DNA from: Xanthomonas campestris pv. phormiicola
GTDB lineage: Bacteria; Pseudomonadota; Gammaproteobacteria; Xanthomonadales; Xanthomonadaceae
Reading direction: 5' to 3'
Length of the DNA: 64,000 nucleotides
Assembly (NCBI GenBank): GCA_025666215.1
Contig: CP102593.1
Location: forward strand, 434,001-498,000
The translations under genes were made by a program, and so were the position numbers. This document shows positions 16,880-26,407 of the stretch, one piece after another (position 1 is the first letter of the stretch; each line of letters opens with the position of its first letter). Below the pieces are notes generated by a model. It was not told where the DNA came from, ran no database searches, and was given only the letters and a program-made list of their open reading frames with translations.

Positions 16880-18043
16880 ATGCTGCGCTATGCAATGCCT
16901 TTGTCTATTTTTTGCGCCGCGCTGGCGCCGGTTACGGGCCTGGCGCAAGCGCCTGCGCCGATCCGCAGCGCGTTCGCCTTCTGCAGCGTGACCGACACCG
17001 GCGGGGTGCCGGCCAAGGTCTGGGCCTCGCCAGTCGTCGAGGTGTCCTATCAAGACGACGCCACCGGCTGGCTGCGGCGCAGCAACGAGCTGGCCAGCGA
17101 TTTCCTGCAGCACGTGGGCAGCCTGGGCGGGGCCGGAACCAAGGACTGCATGCTCGGTCCCGGGCGCGAGCAAGCCCAGGCGCAGCGCGAGCAGCAGCGC
17201 GCCATATGGAGCAAACGCCTGTTGCTGATGAAGGTGGGCAGCTGGCGCGACGTGGACTGGACGCCGCCGCCGTGGGATGCCAGCGCCAAGGCGCCTGCGC
17301 AGACGATGCGCTATTTCTATTGCTACGCGACCCAGGTCGACATTCCCGATCGCAGCGACCTGGCGCGCACGGTCGCCAGCCAGGTCTTCGTCATGCCCAC
17401 CGGCGCCGATCCGATGGCGGTCTACACGCAGAGTGCGGCGTACGCCGAGGAATTCAAGCAGACCGTGCGCGCGCATGGCCTGCCGGACGAAGGCACCACC
17501 TGCACCGCGTACGACACCCAGGGCGAAGCAGGCAAGGCCAGTCGCGACTACCGCAGGCTGTTCGGCGGGTTCAATACCAAGTTCACCGACGTGGCGTGGA
17601 TGCCGAGCGGGCGCGCAGCTGCCGCGGTCGCTGCGACGCCGATGCCGATGCCGACGCCCGCAGCGCCGGCCGCGGCGGCTGCGACTGCGGCTCCCAGAGC
17701 GTTGGGAGTGCGCATCGGATCGGTCACCGAGACGGTGGCGCAGGCAACCGGACTTCCTGCCGCGCGCGGCGCTTGGATCGTGGAGGTGATCGACGGCAGC
17801 GTCGCCATGCAAGCCGGGATCAAAGCGATGGACGTGTTGCTGGAGATCGACGGCCGGCCTGTCGGCGCCCCTCAGGACCTGCCAACCCTGGTGGCCGGGC
17901 TGCGCGCAGGCGTTCCGGTGCCGGCGCAGGTATGGCGCGATCGCCGCGTGCAGCAACTGAGCCTGCTGTTTCCGGGCGGCGCTGCCGCTGCGGCGCCGAC
18001 GCAAGGACAAGTGCCGGCGGCCACTGCGCCAACGACGCAATGA
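16880..18043 (+). CDS. Exported PDZ-domain protein of unknown function
   Basis: A 387-residue protein with a signal peptide (residues 1-22, ending GLAQA). A Cys-containing N-terminal region of about 230 residues (FAFCSVTDTGG, GTKDCMLGPG, RYFYCYATQ) is unknown to me. An Ala/Pro linker (about 245-270) leads to a C-terminal PDZ-like domain with AAWIVEVIDGS-type and AMQAGIKAMDVLLEIDGRPV segments, which usually bind protein C-terminal peptides. No protease triad is seen. ATG 16880 follows CAGGGGGA. It is divergent from the secreted hydrolase and converges on metE. A periplasmic scaffold is one possible role. Confidence 0.75.
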   Translation: MLRYAMPLSIFCAALAPVTGLAQAPAPIRSAFAFCSVTDTGGVPAKVWASPVVEVSYQDDATGWLRRSNELASDFLQHVGSLGGAGTKDCMLGPGREQAQAQREQQRAIWSKRLLLMKVGSWRDVDWTPPPWDASAKAPAQTMRYFYCYATQVDIPDRSDLARTVASQVFVMPTGADPMAVYTQSAAYAEEFKQTVRAHGLPDEGTTCTAYDTQGEAGKASRDYRRLFGGFNTKFTDVAWMPSGRAAAAVAATPMPMPTPAAPAAAAATAAPRALGVRIGSVTETVAQATGLPAARGAWIVEVIDGSVAMQAGIKAMDVLLEIDGRPVGAPQDLPTLVAGLRAGVPVPAQVWRDRRVQQLSLLFPGGAAAAAPTQGQVPAATAPTTQ

Positions 18044-18218
18044 GCCGCGCCCGCCTGTAGCGTTGCAGGGTGTCTGTCGCCTGCCGCGGGTTCGTGGCCG
18101 CCGCCCGCGGCGCGTCTGGCAATGTCGCAGGGCAGGGCTGTTTCGATAGCACCGGCATCAACCAGACGCTGCGCGGCGATGCCCGCGAACGGCAGGCCGG
18201 GCACCGCTGTCGCTGCGA

Positions 18219-18243
18219 TGCCCGGCGTGCAGCACGCCGGGCA
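18219..18243. terminator. Perfect 12-bp palindrome between convergent genes
   Basis: TGCCCGGCGTGC and GCACGCCGGGCA form a perfect inverted repeat with a single central A. It lies between the ends of the PDZ gene and metE. With no loop or T-run it is better described as a strong cruciform or bidirectional stop than as a classic terminator. Confidence 0.5.
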
Positions 18244-18264
18244 CCGTTGGCCTACGTCGATGAC

Positions 18265-20556
18265 CTACGCCGCTTGCGCCTGCTGCGCGCGTAGCTGCCG
18301 CGCCGCGGCCACCATCGCTTCCAGCGCGCTGCGCGTTTCCGGCCAGCCGCGCGTCTTCAACCCGCAATCCGGATTGACCCACAGCTGCTGCGGATCCAGC
18401 ACCGCCCGCGCCTTGTCCAACAGCTGCACCATCTCCTGCGTGCCGGGCACGCGTGGCGAGTGGATGTCGTACACGCCCGGGCCGATCGCGTTCGGATAGC
18501 GGAAGCGCACGAACGCATCGAGCAGTTCCATCCGCGAGCGCGAGGTCTCGATCGAGATCACGTCGGCATCCATCGCCGCCACCGCCTCGATGATGTCGTT
18601 GAACTCCGAATAGCACATGTGGGTATGGATCTGGGTGGCGTCGCGCACGCCGGCTGCGGCGATGCGGAAGCACTGCACCGCCCAGTCCAGGTACGCCTGC
18701 CAGTCGGCGCGGCGTAGCGGCAGGCCTTCGCGGATCGCCGGCTCGTCGATCTGGATCACGCCGATGCCGGCCGCCTCCAGGTCGCGCACCTCGTCGCGCA
18801 GCGCCAGCGCGATCTGCCGGCAGGTCTGCGCGCGTTCCTGGTCGTCGCGCACGAACGACCACTGCAGCACCGTCACCGGTCCGGTCAGCATGCCCTTCAT
18901 CGGCTTGTCGGTCAGCGACTGCGCGTACTGGGTCCAGCGCAGCGTCATCGGCGCCGGCCGCTGCACGTCGCCGAAGATGATCGGCGGCTTCACGCAGCGC
19001 GAGCCGTAGCTCTGCACCCAGCCGTGCTTGGTGAAGGCGAAACCGTCGAGCTGCTCGCCGAAGTATTCGACCATGTCGTTGCGCTCGAACTCGCCGTGCA
19101 CCAGCACGTCCAGCCCGATCTGCTCCTGCGCGCGCACGCAGCGTTCGGTCTCCGCGGCCAGGAACGCGTCGTACTCGGCATCGCCGAGCTTGCCGGCCTT
19201 GTGCTGCGCGCGCGCCTGCCGCACCTGCGCGGTCTGCGGGAACGAGCCGATCGTGGTGGTCGGGTAGGCCGGCAACCGCAATGCCGCCTGTTGCGCATCG
19301 CGCCGCTGCGGATACGGCGACTGCCGGTGGCCGGCATCCTCGCTCAGCGCCGCCACCCGGCGTGCGACCTCGGGCCGATGCACGCGCGCCGACGCGCGCC
19401 GCGTCGCCAGCGCCTCGCGCGCCGCGTCCAGCTCGGCCTGCGCATGCGGCAACTCGTGCACCGCGTCGGCCAGCGTGCGCAGCTCCTGCAGCTTCTGCCT
19501 GGCGAAGGCCAGCCAGGCGTACAGCTCGCGGTCCAGCGCCTTTTCCTGTTCCAGGTCCACCGGCACGTGCAGCAGCGAGCACGACGGCGCCAGCCACAGG
19601 CGTTCGAGGCCGACATGCCCGGCCGCGTAGCGCGCCAGGGTCAGCGCGTTGTCCAGCGGCGTGCGCCACACGTTGCGGCCGTTGACCAGTCCGGCCGACA
19701 GCACCCGGTCCGCCGGCAACGCCTGCAGCACCGCGTCCAGCTGCGCCACGCCGCGGACCAGGTCCACGTGCAGGCCGTCCACCGGCAGCGCCGCGGCCAG
19801 TTCCAGGTTGTCGCCCAGCTCGCCGAAATACGTGGTCAGCAGCAGCTTCGGCCGCGGTGCCTGGGCCAGGAACGCATAGGCGCGGCGGTAGGCGTCGCGC
19901 GCGGCCTCGTCCAGGTCCAGCACCAGCGCCGGCTCGTCGATCTGCACCCAGTTGGCGCCGGCCGCGTCGAGCTGCTGCAGCAGCTCGGCGTAGACCGGCA
20001 GCAGGCTGTCCAGCAGCGCCCAGCGATCGCTGCCGTCCACGGTCTTGGACAGCAGCAGGAAGGTCACCGGCCCGATCAGCACCGGCCGCGTGGTGATGCC
20101 CAGCGCCTTGGCTTCCAGGAACTCGGCCAGCGGCTTGTCGCCGCGCAGGCGGAAGTGCTGGCGCCGCGCCAGCTCCGGCACCAGATAGTGGTAGTTGGTG
20201 TCGAACCACTTGGTCATTTCCAGCGCGTGCAGGTCCAGGCCGTCCTCCTGCGAGCCGCGCGCCATCGCGAAGTAGCCGGCCAGCGGATCGGCATCGGCCA
20301 GCGCGCGGTAGCGCTGCGGAATCGCGTCGAACAGGAACGCGGTGTCGAGCATCGCGTCGTACAGGCTGAAGTCGTTGCTGGGCGGCAGATCCACCCCGGC
20401 TTCGACCTGCAGCCGCCAGTGCCGCTGGCGCAGCTGCCGCGCCGTGTCTTGCAGGCTTGCCTCATCCGTTTCGCGGCGCCAGTAGCTTTCCAGCGCACGC
20501 TTGAGCTCGCGCCGCGCACCGATGCGCGGGAAGCCCAGGTTGGTCACGATCGTCAT
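18265..20556 (-). CDS. metE: Cobalamin-independent methionine synthase
   Basis: A 763-residue cytosolic enzyme that moves the methyl group of 5-methyl-tetrahydrofolate-triglutamate to homocysteine, the last step of methionine synthesis without B12. It starts [19 protein letters not shown]. The N-terminal barrel and the catalytic C-terminal barrel are both complete: [26 protein letters not shown], then zinc ligands His and Cys in [10 protein letters not shown] and Cys in [14 protein letters not shown] 20556 has GAGGAAA upstream. A cobalamin riboswitch about 230 bases ahead indicates repression when B12 is available for a MetH elsewhere in the genome. Confidence 0.97.
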   Translation of the reverse strand: MTIVTNLGFPRIGARRELKRALESYWRRETDEASLQDTARQLRQRHWRLQVEAGVDLPPSNDFSLYDAMLDTAFLFDAIPQRYRALADADPLAGYFAMARGSQEDGLDLHALEMTKWFDTNYHYLVPELARRQHFRLRGDKPLAEFLEAKALGITTRPVLIGPVTFLLLSKTVDGSDRWALLDSLLPVYAELLQQLDAAGANWVQIDEPALVLDLDEAARDAYRRAYAFLAQAPRPKLLLTTYFGELGDNLELAAALPVDGLHVDLVRGVAQLDAVLQALPADRVLSAGLVNGRNVWRTPLDNALTLARYAAGHVGLERLWLAPSCSLLHVPVDLEQEKALDRELYAWLAFARQKLQELRTLADAVHELPHAQAELDAAREALATRRASARVHRPEVARRVAALSEDAGHRQSPYPQRRDAQQAALRLPAYPTTTIGSFPQTAQVRQARAQHKAGKLGDAEYDAFLAAETERCVRAQEQIGLDVLVHGEFERNDMVEYFGEQLDGFAFTKHGWVQSYGSRCVKPPIIFGDVQRPAPMTLRWTQYAQSLTDKPMKGMLTGPVTVLQWSFVRDDQERAQTCRQIALALRDEVRDLEAAGIGVIQIDEPAIREGLPLRRADWQAYLDWAVQCFRIAAAGVRDATQIHTHMCYSEFNDIIEAVAAMDADVISIETSRSRMELLDAFVRFRYPNAIGPGVYDIHSPRVPGTQEMVQLLDKARAVLDPQQLWVNPDCGLKTRGWPETRSALEAMVAAARQLRAQQAQAA

Positions 20557-20784
20557 TTGCGTTTCCTCATTGCGTTCATGGGCATTGAGGAACGAAGGAA
20601 CCGCGCGCCGTCCGCCCGTTCGCACGGGACGCCCGCCACGCCAGCGACCTTCGCCCCCGCGGGCGAACCGGCGCCACGCGGGCAGGCGGAAGAGCGCGGC
20701 GCGGCGCAGGGCCACGGCACGGCTTCCGGCCGCCTCCCCGCGGAGGCGCCAGGTCGAATCGGAGGACGCACAGGTCCTCCGGCC

Positions 20785-20975
20785 GGGGCCGGTATTCGGG
20801 CTGATGGACGAGCGCACCGTGCCGGCTGCGCGCCTACTGTCCGCCGCTTCCCAGGCCGGCATGCGCCGGCCCAGTGCCATTGACGGAGGTCGTTTCCATT
20901 CACCGCTGCGGGGCAGCTCCGGAATGGGCAGGCGCTTGCGGCGCCGGCCGTCACCGGATTCCCGTTTAAATCCAT
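20785..20975 (-). promoter_or_regulatory. Cobalamin riboswitch in the metE leader
   Basis: Read on the minus strand, the leader contains GGGAATCCGGTG (20963-20952), GCTGCCCCGCAGCGGT, the B12-box core ATGGCACTGGG (about 20880-20870), CCTGGGAAG, and the closing CAGCCCGAATACCGGCC (20803-20787). These occur in the order and spacing of the cobalamin aptamer. Just downstream, GGAGGAC..GTCCTCC (20780-20761) and a GCCTCCGCGGGGAGGC hairpin could be the expression platform. The known effect of this class is to shut the downstream gene off in adenosylcobalamin, which fits metE. Confidence 0.92.
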
Positions 20976-21016
20976 CCCTTCATCCGAATGAAGCGATGGA
21001 TACCTTCGGCGAGCGC

Positions 21017-21045
21017 ACGATAGGCCGGATGCGGCGGCGGGTCAA
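21017..21045 (-). promoter_or_regulatory. Sigma-70-type promoter of metE leader
   Basis: TTGACC (21045-21040) and TATCGT (21022-21017) are separated by 17 bp on the minus strand. The predicted start near 21010 leaves about 40 bases before the riboswitch aptamer. Confidence 0.6.
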
Positions 21046-21192
21046 GCGCCAGGTGAATGGAGGCTGATGTACAACTTGTATATGCATCCTGCTGCTGCAC
21101 GCAATTCGCGCTAGCGAACGGGCATGTAGCTTGATGCATTGTGGTCCTCGAGGTCGGCTTGTCCCAAGCACTCCAAGTCTCGGCCTGTCAGA

Positions 21193-21297
21193 TCAGTCAA
21201 TGATCCTATAGATTGCATGGAGGAGCGGCTTCGGCGCCCTTGATGAGAACTTCGCTTTGTAACCGTTATAGGCAAGTTTCAGAAGTCGGCTGTTCAT
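21193..21297 (-). CDS. Possible 34-residue protein coupled to the HEPN gene
   Basis: A short frame of 34 residues (MNSRLLKLAYNGYKAKF.. ending LLHAIYRIID) begins at an ATG that overlaps the HEPN stop as ATGA (21297-21294). It is basic with hydrophobic residues at helix-like spacing. Nothing recognisable was found in it. The overlap favours translation by coupling, but chance cannot be excluded, and the lower GC makes chance frames shorter here. Confidence 0.3.
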   Translation of the reverse strand: MNSRLLKLAYNGYKAKFSSRAPKPLLHAIYRIID

Positions 21298-22619
21298 GAG
21301 CACTTCCCCAGCTCGCGTTTGATGTAGGCCTCGCTCAGCCGGTGCGTGAGTTCGATCAGGTTGATGATACGGCCTTGCTGATCTTGATCCGACCAGGGGA
21401 GAACCATGTCCCCGTGCATTGAGGAATTGCGGATGCGACTCCATGCGTCGATCTGGTCAGAAGTGACGATCCCTTGTTGCACCAGCGATTTCAGCGTCTT
21501 GGCGATGCCCTTCTTCTTGAATCCATTGAGATAGTCCAAGACTCTGTTGCGAAGGTTGCTGTCGCCTTTCCAATCCTTGACTACCTGCTTGAGGCTATCG
21601 ACGTCGGTGGCTGCCCAGTCGGCCTTCCACTCTGCCTCGGAGAACATCATTTTCGCGATGCCTTCGACAGTGCTGGCCAACGTCATGCAAACGACCCAGT
21701 TGGAGCCCCTGCTTGCCTGTACGATCTCCCAGTAGTATCGAGTCAACGGATGTGCCTCGAAGTTTGGGTGGCCATCTGCGTCTCGAGCTGCGGCAACTAT
21801 CGTCAGGATGTCGCGGTACAGGTTCCAAAAGCGCTCACCGGCTCCAAGCGGATCTTCGCGCAAGATGCTGGCCGTCAGCGTGGTGGCTGGTTCCCACGAG
21901 GATGGGCTGAACCTGATAAAGGCTCTGCCGTCGCCGAAATTCCGGGCGTACAGGCTTGGGGACACGATTTCACCTGGCAGGAGATTCAGAGGTTCGCTGA
22001 GCCAGTTTTCCAGATGCGGATGTGGGAAGTCTGGCGTAGTGTTCGCCACGGCCCAGACATGTTGATGCTCAGGTGACAGAAAGAACTCAATCTCTGCATC
22101 CAGCACATTGATGGTTCTAGTGCCTGAACTGCGCGACCAAAGAACCTGCTTGTCGCCCCGAAGCACGGTCTTGACCATGTTCATAGGCATCGGTAGCCGT
22201 AGAGACCGATCAAATATCAGCTCAACACCGCTCTTCTCGGCAACGCCGAAACCGCTGGCGTCTGTAGCAGGCTATGTATGGGGCCGGATAGCCGCCAGAT
22301 GTTTGCGGCCTCTTCGCCCACAGTCAGCTCCCGACCACTCCGCTCCATCGTATGCGGTCGCATTGATCCTGAATTGGCGCTGGATGTCATGGGGATGCCT
22401 CTGCGCCTGGACTATCCTTTTGAAGGCATCGGATCCGTCTCGTGGAGTGCCGTGCATGACGAAGTAGATGCGCTTGTCGGAACCGACCTTGATATGCCCT
22501 GGTCCAGTAAAAACTGGCGGCTCATGGTCGCGCCCAAGGATCTCCATGCGCGGGCATTCAATCGTGACCGAACCCTTCAGTAGGCGATCGACCCATCGGG
22601 AGAGCGTGCGGACTGTCAC
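21294..22619 (-). pseudogene. Broken HEPN-domain gene, ApeA-like
   Basis: One long gene seems to have been split by two compensating frameshifts. The first 97 codons (GTG 22619) run in one frame; from about 22331 the sensible reading is the next frame (ELTVGEEAANIWRLSG, then PIHSLLQTP); near 22262 it returns to the first frame (DASGFGVAEKSGVELIFD), where a TAG at 22272-22274 would otherwise stop it. The C-terminal 298 residues are an intact open frame from ATG 22190 and end in a helical HEPN domain with the RNase motif R-x4-H (RNSSMH, Arg254 and His259 of that frame). HEPN/ApeA proteins are abortive-infection RNases. It follows the HigBA pair by 10 bases. Sequencing errors are the main alternative to true decay. 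Confidence 0.6.
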
Positions 22620-22629
22620 TAGTTATCGA

Positions 22630-22923
22630 TCAGGCAGCTTCAAGCTCGACGTGGACTTGCTGGCCCAGGGCGGCGGCGATGTTCACCAGCGCATCGAGCG
22701 AAAATCTAGAGATCCGACCACGCAGCAGGTCATTGATGCGTGGCTGAGTGATGCCGCACCTTTCAGCCGCAACAGCCTGCGTCCAGCCGCTTCCCTGGAT
22801 CAGATAGGCGATCTTCCTCATCAGTTCGGCGCGGACCTTGAGGTTGGCGGCTTCCTCGGTGGTATCTGCAAGCGCATCCCAGACGCTGGTGAATCGGTCG
22901 GTCTTGGTCTTGCTCATGGTCAT
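22630..22923 (-). CDS. higA: XRE-family antitoxin (HigA-like)
   Basis: A 97-residue DNA-binding antitoxin. The helix-turn-helix covers SGWTQAVAAERCGITQPRINDLLRGR (given here only in part as WTQAVAAERCGITQ), followed by FSLDALVNIAAALGQQVHVEL, the layout of COG5606 partners of Gp49-like toxins. It should bind and neutralise the upstream-encoded toxin and repress the operon. Its start overlaps the toxin stop as ATGA (22920-22923). A second Met two codons on is equally plausible. The gene lies within a lower-GC island and is intact. Confidence 0.88.
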   Translation of the reverse strand: MTMSKTKTDRFTSVWDALADTTEEAANLKVRAELMRKIAYLIQGSGWTQAVAAERCGITQPRINDLLRGRISRFSLDALVNIAAALGQQVHVELEAA

Positions 22924-23246
22924 TTCCTGCTTAGCAGGGCGAAGCGTTGCTTCGCCAGGTCGATGTCGCGTTTCGAAGTGGCCTGCGTCTTCTTCTGGAA
23001 GGCATGAAGTACGTAGACAGCATCGGTCAATCGGGCCATGTAGATGACACGGTAGGCGCCAGTCTCGTCACGTACCCGAATCTCCTCGACGCCCTTGCCG
23101 ATCGTCGGCATGGGTTTGAAGTCGTCCGGCTGCAGTCCGTGCTGTACGCGATCCAACTGGTATCCGGCATCTCGCTTCGCGTCGTCGGGGAACTCCCGCA
23201 GACGGTGCAGGGAGTCCCCCAAGAACTCGATTGGCCTGGCAGGCAT
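22920..23246 (-). CDS. higB: HigB-like toxin, RelE/ParE superfamily (Gp49-like)
   Basis: A 108-residue toxin of the phage-derived Gp49-like family. The visible family pattern is LREFPDDAKRDAGYQLDRVQHG, then GVEEIRVRDETGAYRVIYMARL, VYVLHAFQKKTQAT and a C-terminal KRDIDLAKQR. Such proteins cleave mRNA on the ribosome. Gene order is toxin first, antitoxin second, the HigBA order. ATG 23246 follows a perfect palindromic operator by three bases, so the mRNA leader must be very short or the start of transcription lies further upstream. Confidence 0.88.
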   Translation of the reverse strand: MPARPIEFLGDSLHRLREFPDDAKRDAGYQLDRVQHGLQPDDFKPMPTIGKGVEEIRVRDETGAYRVIYMARLTDAVYVLHAFQKKTQATSKRDIDLAKQRFALLSRK

Positions 23247-23249
23247 GAA

Positions 23250-23267
23250 TATATCCGTTTTGATATA
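23250..23267 (-). promoter_or_regulatory. Perfect inverted-repeat operator of higBA
   Basis: TATATC (23250-23255) and GATATA (23262-23267) form a perfect inverted repeat around six bases. On the minus strand a TTGCCA box lies 16 bp before a TATATT box, so the palindrome overlaps the probable promoter. It is the expected kind of site for autorepression by the antitoxin. Confidence 0.6.
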
Positions 23268-23280
23268 AATGGCAAGTGAG

Positions 23281-23778
23281 TCATGAAGTGGCCTTGGTGG
23301 GGCGTTCCTCGACTTGCTCAGGCCGCAGGTGGGTGTACCTCTTCAAGATCGTCCAGGACTCGTGCGTGGGAACGGGGCGTTCCGAGACGTCTTTCCGTGC
23401 TCGGCCTCGTCAGCCGCAACACGTTCTCTGTGCGATTTCGTAGCCTTGAGGTCCACATTCTTGGTGCGTCTCCATGCGGGGGTTCCTCGATGTCTTTACG
23501 GTAGCACTCCAGTAGCCCGACTGACATCGAGCCTTTCTTAGAGGCTTGCTGCGGCATGCGTTGCTGTCCAACTGGGCCTTGCAGAGGCGCATTCATTCGG
23601 TTGCCAGTTGGCGGCGATCAAGGGTCTCCGGCTCGGAGTGGATGCGCTTGCTCTGCCGGTGGGGGCGGATCTGGGCCGTGTACTCTAGTGATCTGCCTTT
23701 GCAACCACCGCTGACGATTGTTCTCATGTGGCCGATGCTACATGGCCATTCTCGTAGCTCCAGCTTAGCAATGGGCAC
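23281..23778 (-). pseudogene. Decayed tyrosine integrase next to dusA
   Basis: In one reading frame this stretch keeps an integrase N-terminal piece (YTAQIRPHRQSKRIHSE, then ETLDRRQLATE), a stop at 23593-23595 where a Trp codon is expected, some degraded sequence with another stop at 23410-23412, and a typical C-terminal end HESWTILKRYTHLRPEQVE carrying the catalytic Tyr. It spans about 166 codons against roughly 330 for a whole enzyme, and the core with the catalytic Arg and His-x-x-Arg is gone. It lies directly upstream of dusA, a known island integration target, and marks the right end of the low-GC island. Confidence 0.7.
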
Positions 23779-23804
23779 CCGAAAGCTCGCAAAATCGACC
23801 GATC

Positions 23805-24848
<1,044 letters not shown>

Positions 24849-25229
24849 TGGTGCACCGGCCGGCGGGCGGTTTGTCCTCCGCCAAGGCGCCCGGCGACCC
24901 AACGCAAGCTGTCCCGACCGACGCCACGCTTCCCTTTCGGATACGCGTTCAGTTACTTTGTTCAGCTTGCTGCGGCAGCCGACACCGCCGCAGCAGGGGC
25001 GGCAGATCGTTGCCGAGGCGGGGTCAGGCGCCGCTGGCGAGGGCCTGCCGGCGCGGTGCCGGGAGTTCATTTCACTGAACGCAAGCGGCCGCGGCGGGAA
25101 AAGTTCAGATCGGATTCACCCCGAAAAATCAAGAATTTGGCTCGATTTTGCGAAATCGCGGCACCGCTGCCGGGTGCCCTGTTTCACGACTTTTGAACGT
25201 TTCCGATCAGTCCGTTAGGATGCCACCTC
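24849..25229 (+). promoter_or_regulatory. dusA hairpin and promoter of the PepSY-like gene
   Basis: Of this 381-bp gap, a TGCTGCGG..CCGCAGCA hairpin at 24969-24996 may end the dusA transcript. TTGAAC (25193-25198) and TAGGAT (25216-25221) with a 17-bp spacer form a good promoter. The predicted transcription start is only about two bases before the GTG of the next gene, so the mRNA may be leaderless. Confidence 0.5.
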
Positions 25230-25607
25230 GTGACCTCGCCCACTCTCCGCCGCTGCCGTACCACTGCCGTGATCGCGCTCGCGCTCATGGCGGTCGGCCA
25301 TGGCTGGGCGCAGCAGCCCGGCCCGCCAGGCGTACCGCCGATGGCGCCGGCCCGAGAGGCGGCCCGGGCGCGCGACAACGGCAGCTCGCTGTCCGATGCG
25401 GTGCGCCGGGTGCAGCGGTCTACCGGTGGACAGATTCTCGGTGCCGAGCGTGTGCCGTTCGACGGGCGCGACATCAATCGCGTCAAGTACATGGATGGCC
25501 GCGGCCGCGTGCGCTACATGGACGATCCGCAGCCTGGCCGCGCCACGCCGCCGCGCGTGCCGCGCCCGAGCGACGCGCAGGAACCACCACGCGGCGATAA
25601 CCCCTGA
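25230..25607 (+). CDS. Small periplasmic PepSY-like protein upstream of PhoPQ
   Basis: A 125-residue exported protein with a signal peptide (residues 1-27, ending GWAQQ). The mature part contains LSDAVRRVQRSTGGQILGAE followed by DINRVKYMDGRGRVRYMDD, which matches the PepSY-like pattern often found beside envelope-sensing two-component systems, then a Pro/Arg-rich tail. It lies 76 bp upstream of the PhoP-like gene in the same direction and may modulate the kinase in the periplasm (inference). The GTG start is used because no other in-frame start precedes the signal peptide. Confidence 0.78.
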   Translation: MTSPTLRRCRTTAVIALALMAVGHGWAQQPGPPGVPPMAPAREAARARDNGSSLSDAVRRVQRSTGGQILGAERVPFDGRDINRVKYMDGRGRVRYMDDPQPGRATPPRVPRPSDAQEPPRGDNP

Positions 25608-25683
25608 GCCCGGATAGTCTGGTTCAGCTTGTCATACACACTGCCCCGGCCGCCGGCCAACTGTAAGTCACTAGGGAGAGTTC

Positions 25684-26367
25684 ATGCGTATCCTTCTGGT
25701 CGAAGACGAAGCTCCGCTGCGAGAGACCCTGGCTGCTCGCCTGAAGCGCGAAGGCTTCGCGGTGGATGCGGCGCAGGACGGCGAGGAAGGCCTGTACATG
25801 GGCCGCGAAGTGCCGTTCGACGTGGGCATCATCGATCTCGGCTTGCCGAAGATGTCGGGCATGGAGCTGATCAAGGCGCTGCGCGACGAAGGCAAGAAGT
25901 TCCCGGTGCTGATCCTCACCGCGCGTTCCAGCTGGCAGGACAAGGTGGAGGGCCTGAAGCAGGGCGCCGACGACTACCTGGTCAAGCCGTTCCATGTCGA
26001 GGAGTTGCTGGCGCGGGTCAACGCGCTGCTGCGCCGCGCCGCGGGCTGGAGCAAGCCGACCCTGGAATGCGGGCCGGTGGCGCTGGATCTGGCGGCGCAG
26101 ACGGTCAGCGTCAGCGGCAGCAACGTCGATCTGACCAGCTACGAATACAAGGTGCTCGAGTACCTGATGATGCATGCCGGCGAACTGGTCTCCAAGGCCG
26201 ACCTCACCGAGCACATCTACCAGCAGGACTTCGATCGCGACTCCAACGTGCTGGAAGTGTTCATCGGCCGTTTGCGCAAGAAGCTGGATCCGGACGGCGA
26301 ACTGAAGCCGATCGAGACCGTGCGCGGTCGCGGTTACCGGTTCGCGATCCCGCGCACCGAAGGCTGA
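25684..26367 (+). CDS. phoP: Response regulator, PhoP type
   Basis: A 227-residue OmpR-family regulator. The receiver shows LLVEDEAPLRE, phospho-acceptor Asp in VGIIDLGLPKMSGMELI, and the Lys in DYLVKPFHVEELLAR. The winged helix has LTSYEYKVLEYLMMHAGELVSK in part and DSNVLEVFIGRLRKKLDPDG, ending ETVRGRGYRF, the PhoP/QseB pattern. In Xanthomonas, PhoP controls responses to low magnesium and antimicrobial peptides and feeds the hrp regulon (known for the genus). GGGAGA lies ahead of ATG 25684. The kinase follows 40 bp downstream. Confidence 0.92.
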   Translation: MRILLVEDEAPLRETLAARLKREGFAVDAAQDGEEGLYMGREVPFDVGIIDLGLPKMSGMELIKALRDEGKKFPVLILTARSSWQDKVEGLKQGADDYLVKPFHVEELLARVNALLRRAAGWSKPTLECGPVALDLAAQTVSVSGSNVDLTSYEYKVLEYLMMHAGELVSKADLTEHIYQQDFDRDSNVLEVFIGRLRKKLDPDGELKPIETVRGRGYRFAIPRTEG

Positions 26368-26407
26368 TCCCACGCGCCTGCGACGAGCGACCGAAGGACG
26401 CGACAGC

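Noticed and set aside
14594..18040. A 1148-residue frame antisense to the PDZ protein and out of frame with the lipase
   Set aside because: Arg/Ala-rich shadow of high-GC coding DNA, without domains.
21046..21293. Second copy of the dusA 5' end as left attachment site of the island
   Set aside because: No stretch resembling TTTCGGTCGCCCCGATGATG was found at the left end, so the island boundary there is undefined.
23281..23778. Two small frames (60 and 92 residues) as real genes
   Set aside because: They are fragments of one decayed integrase frame or its shadow.
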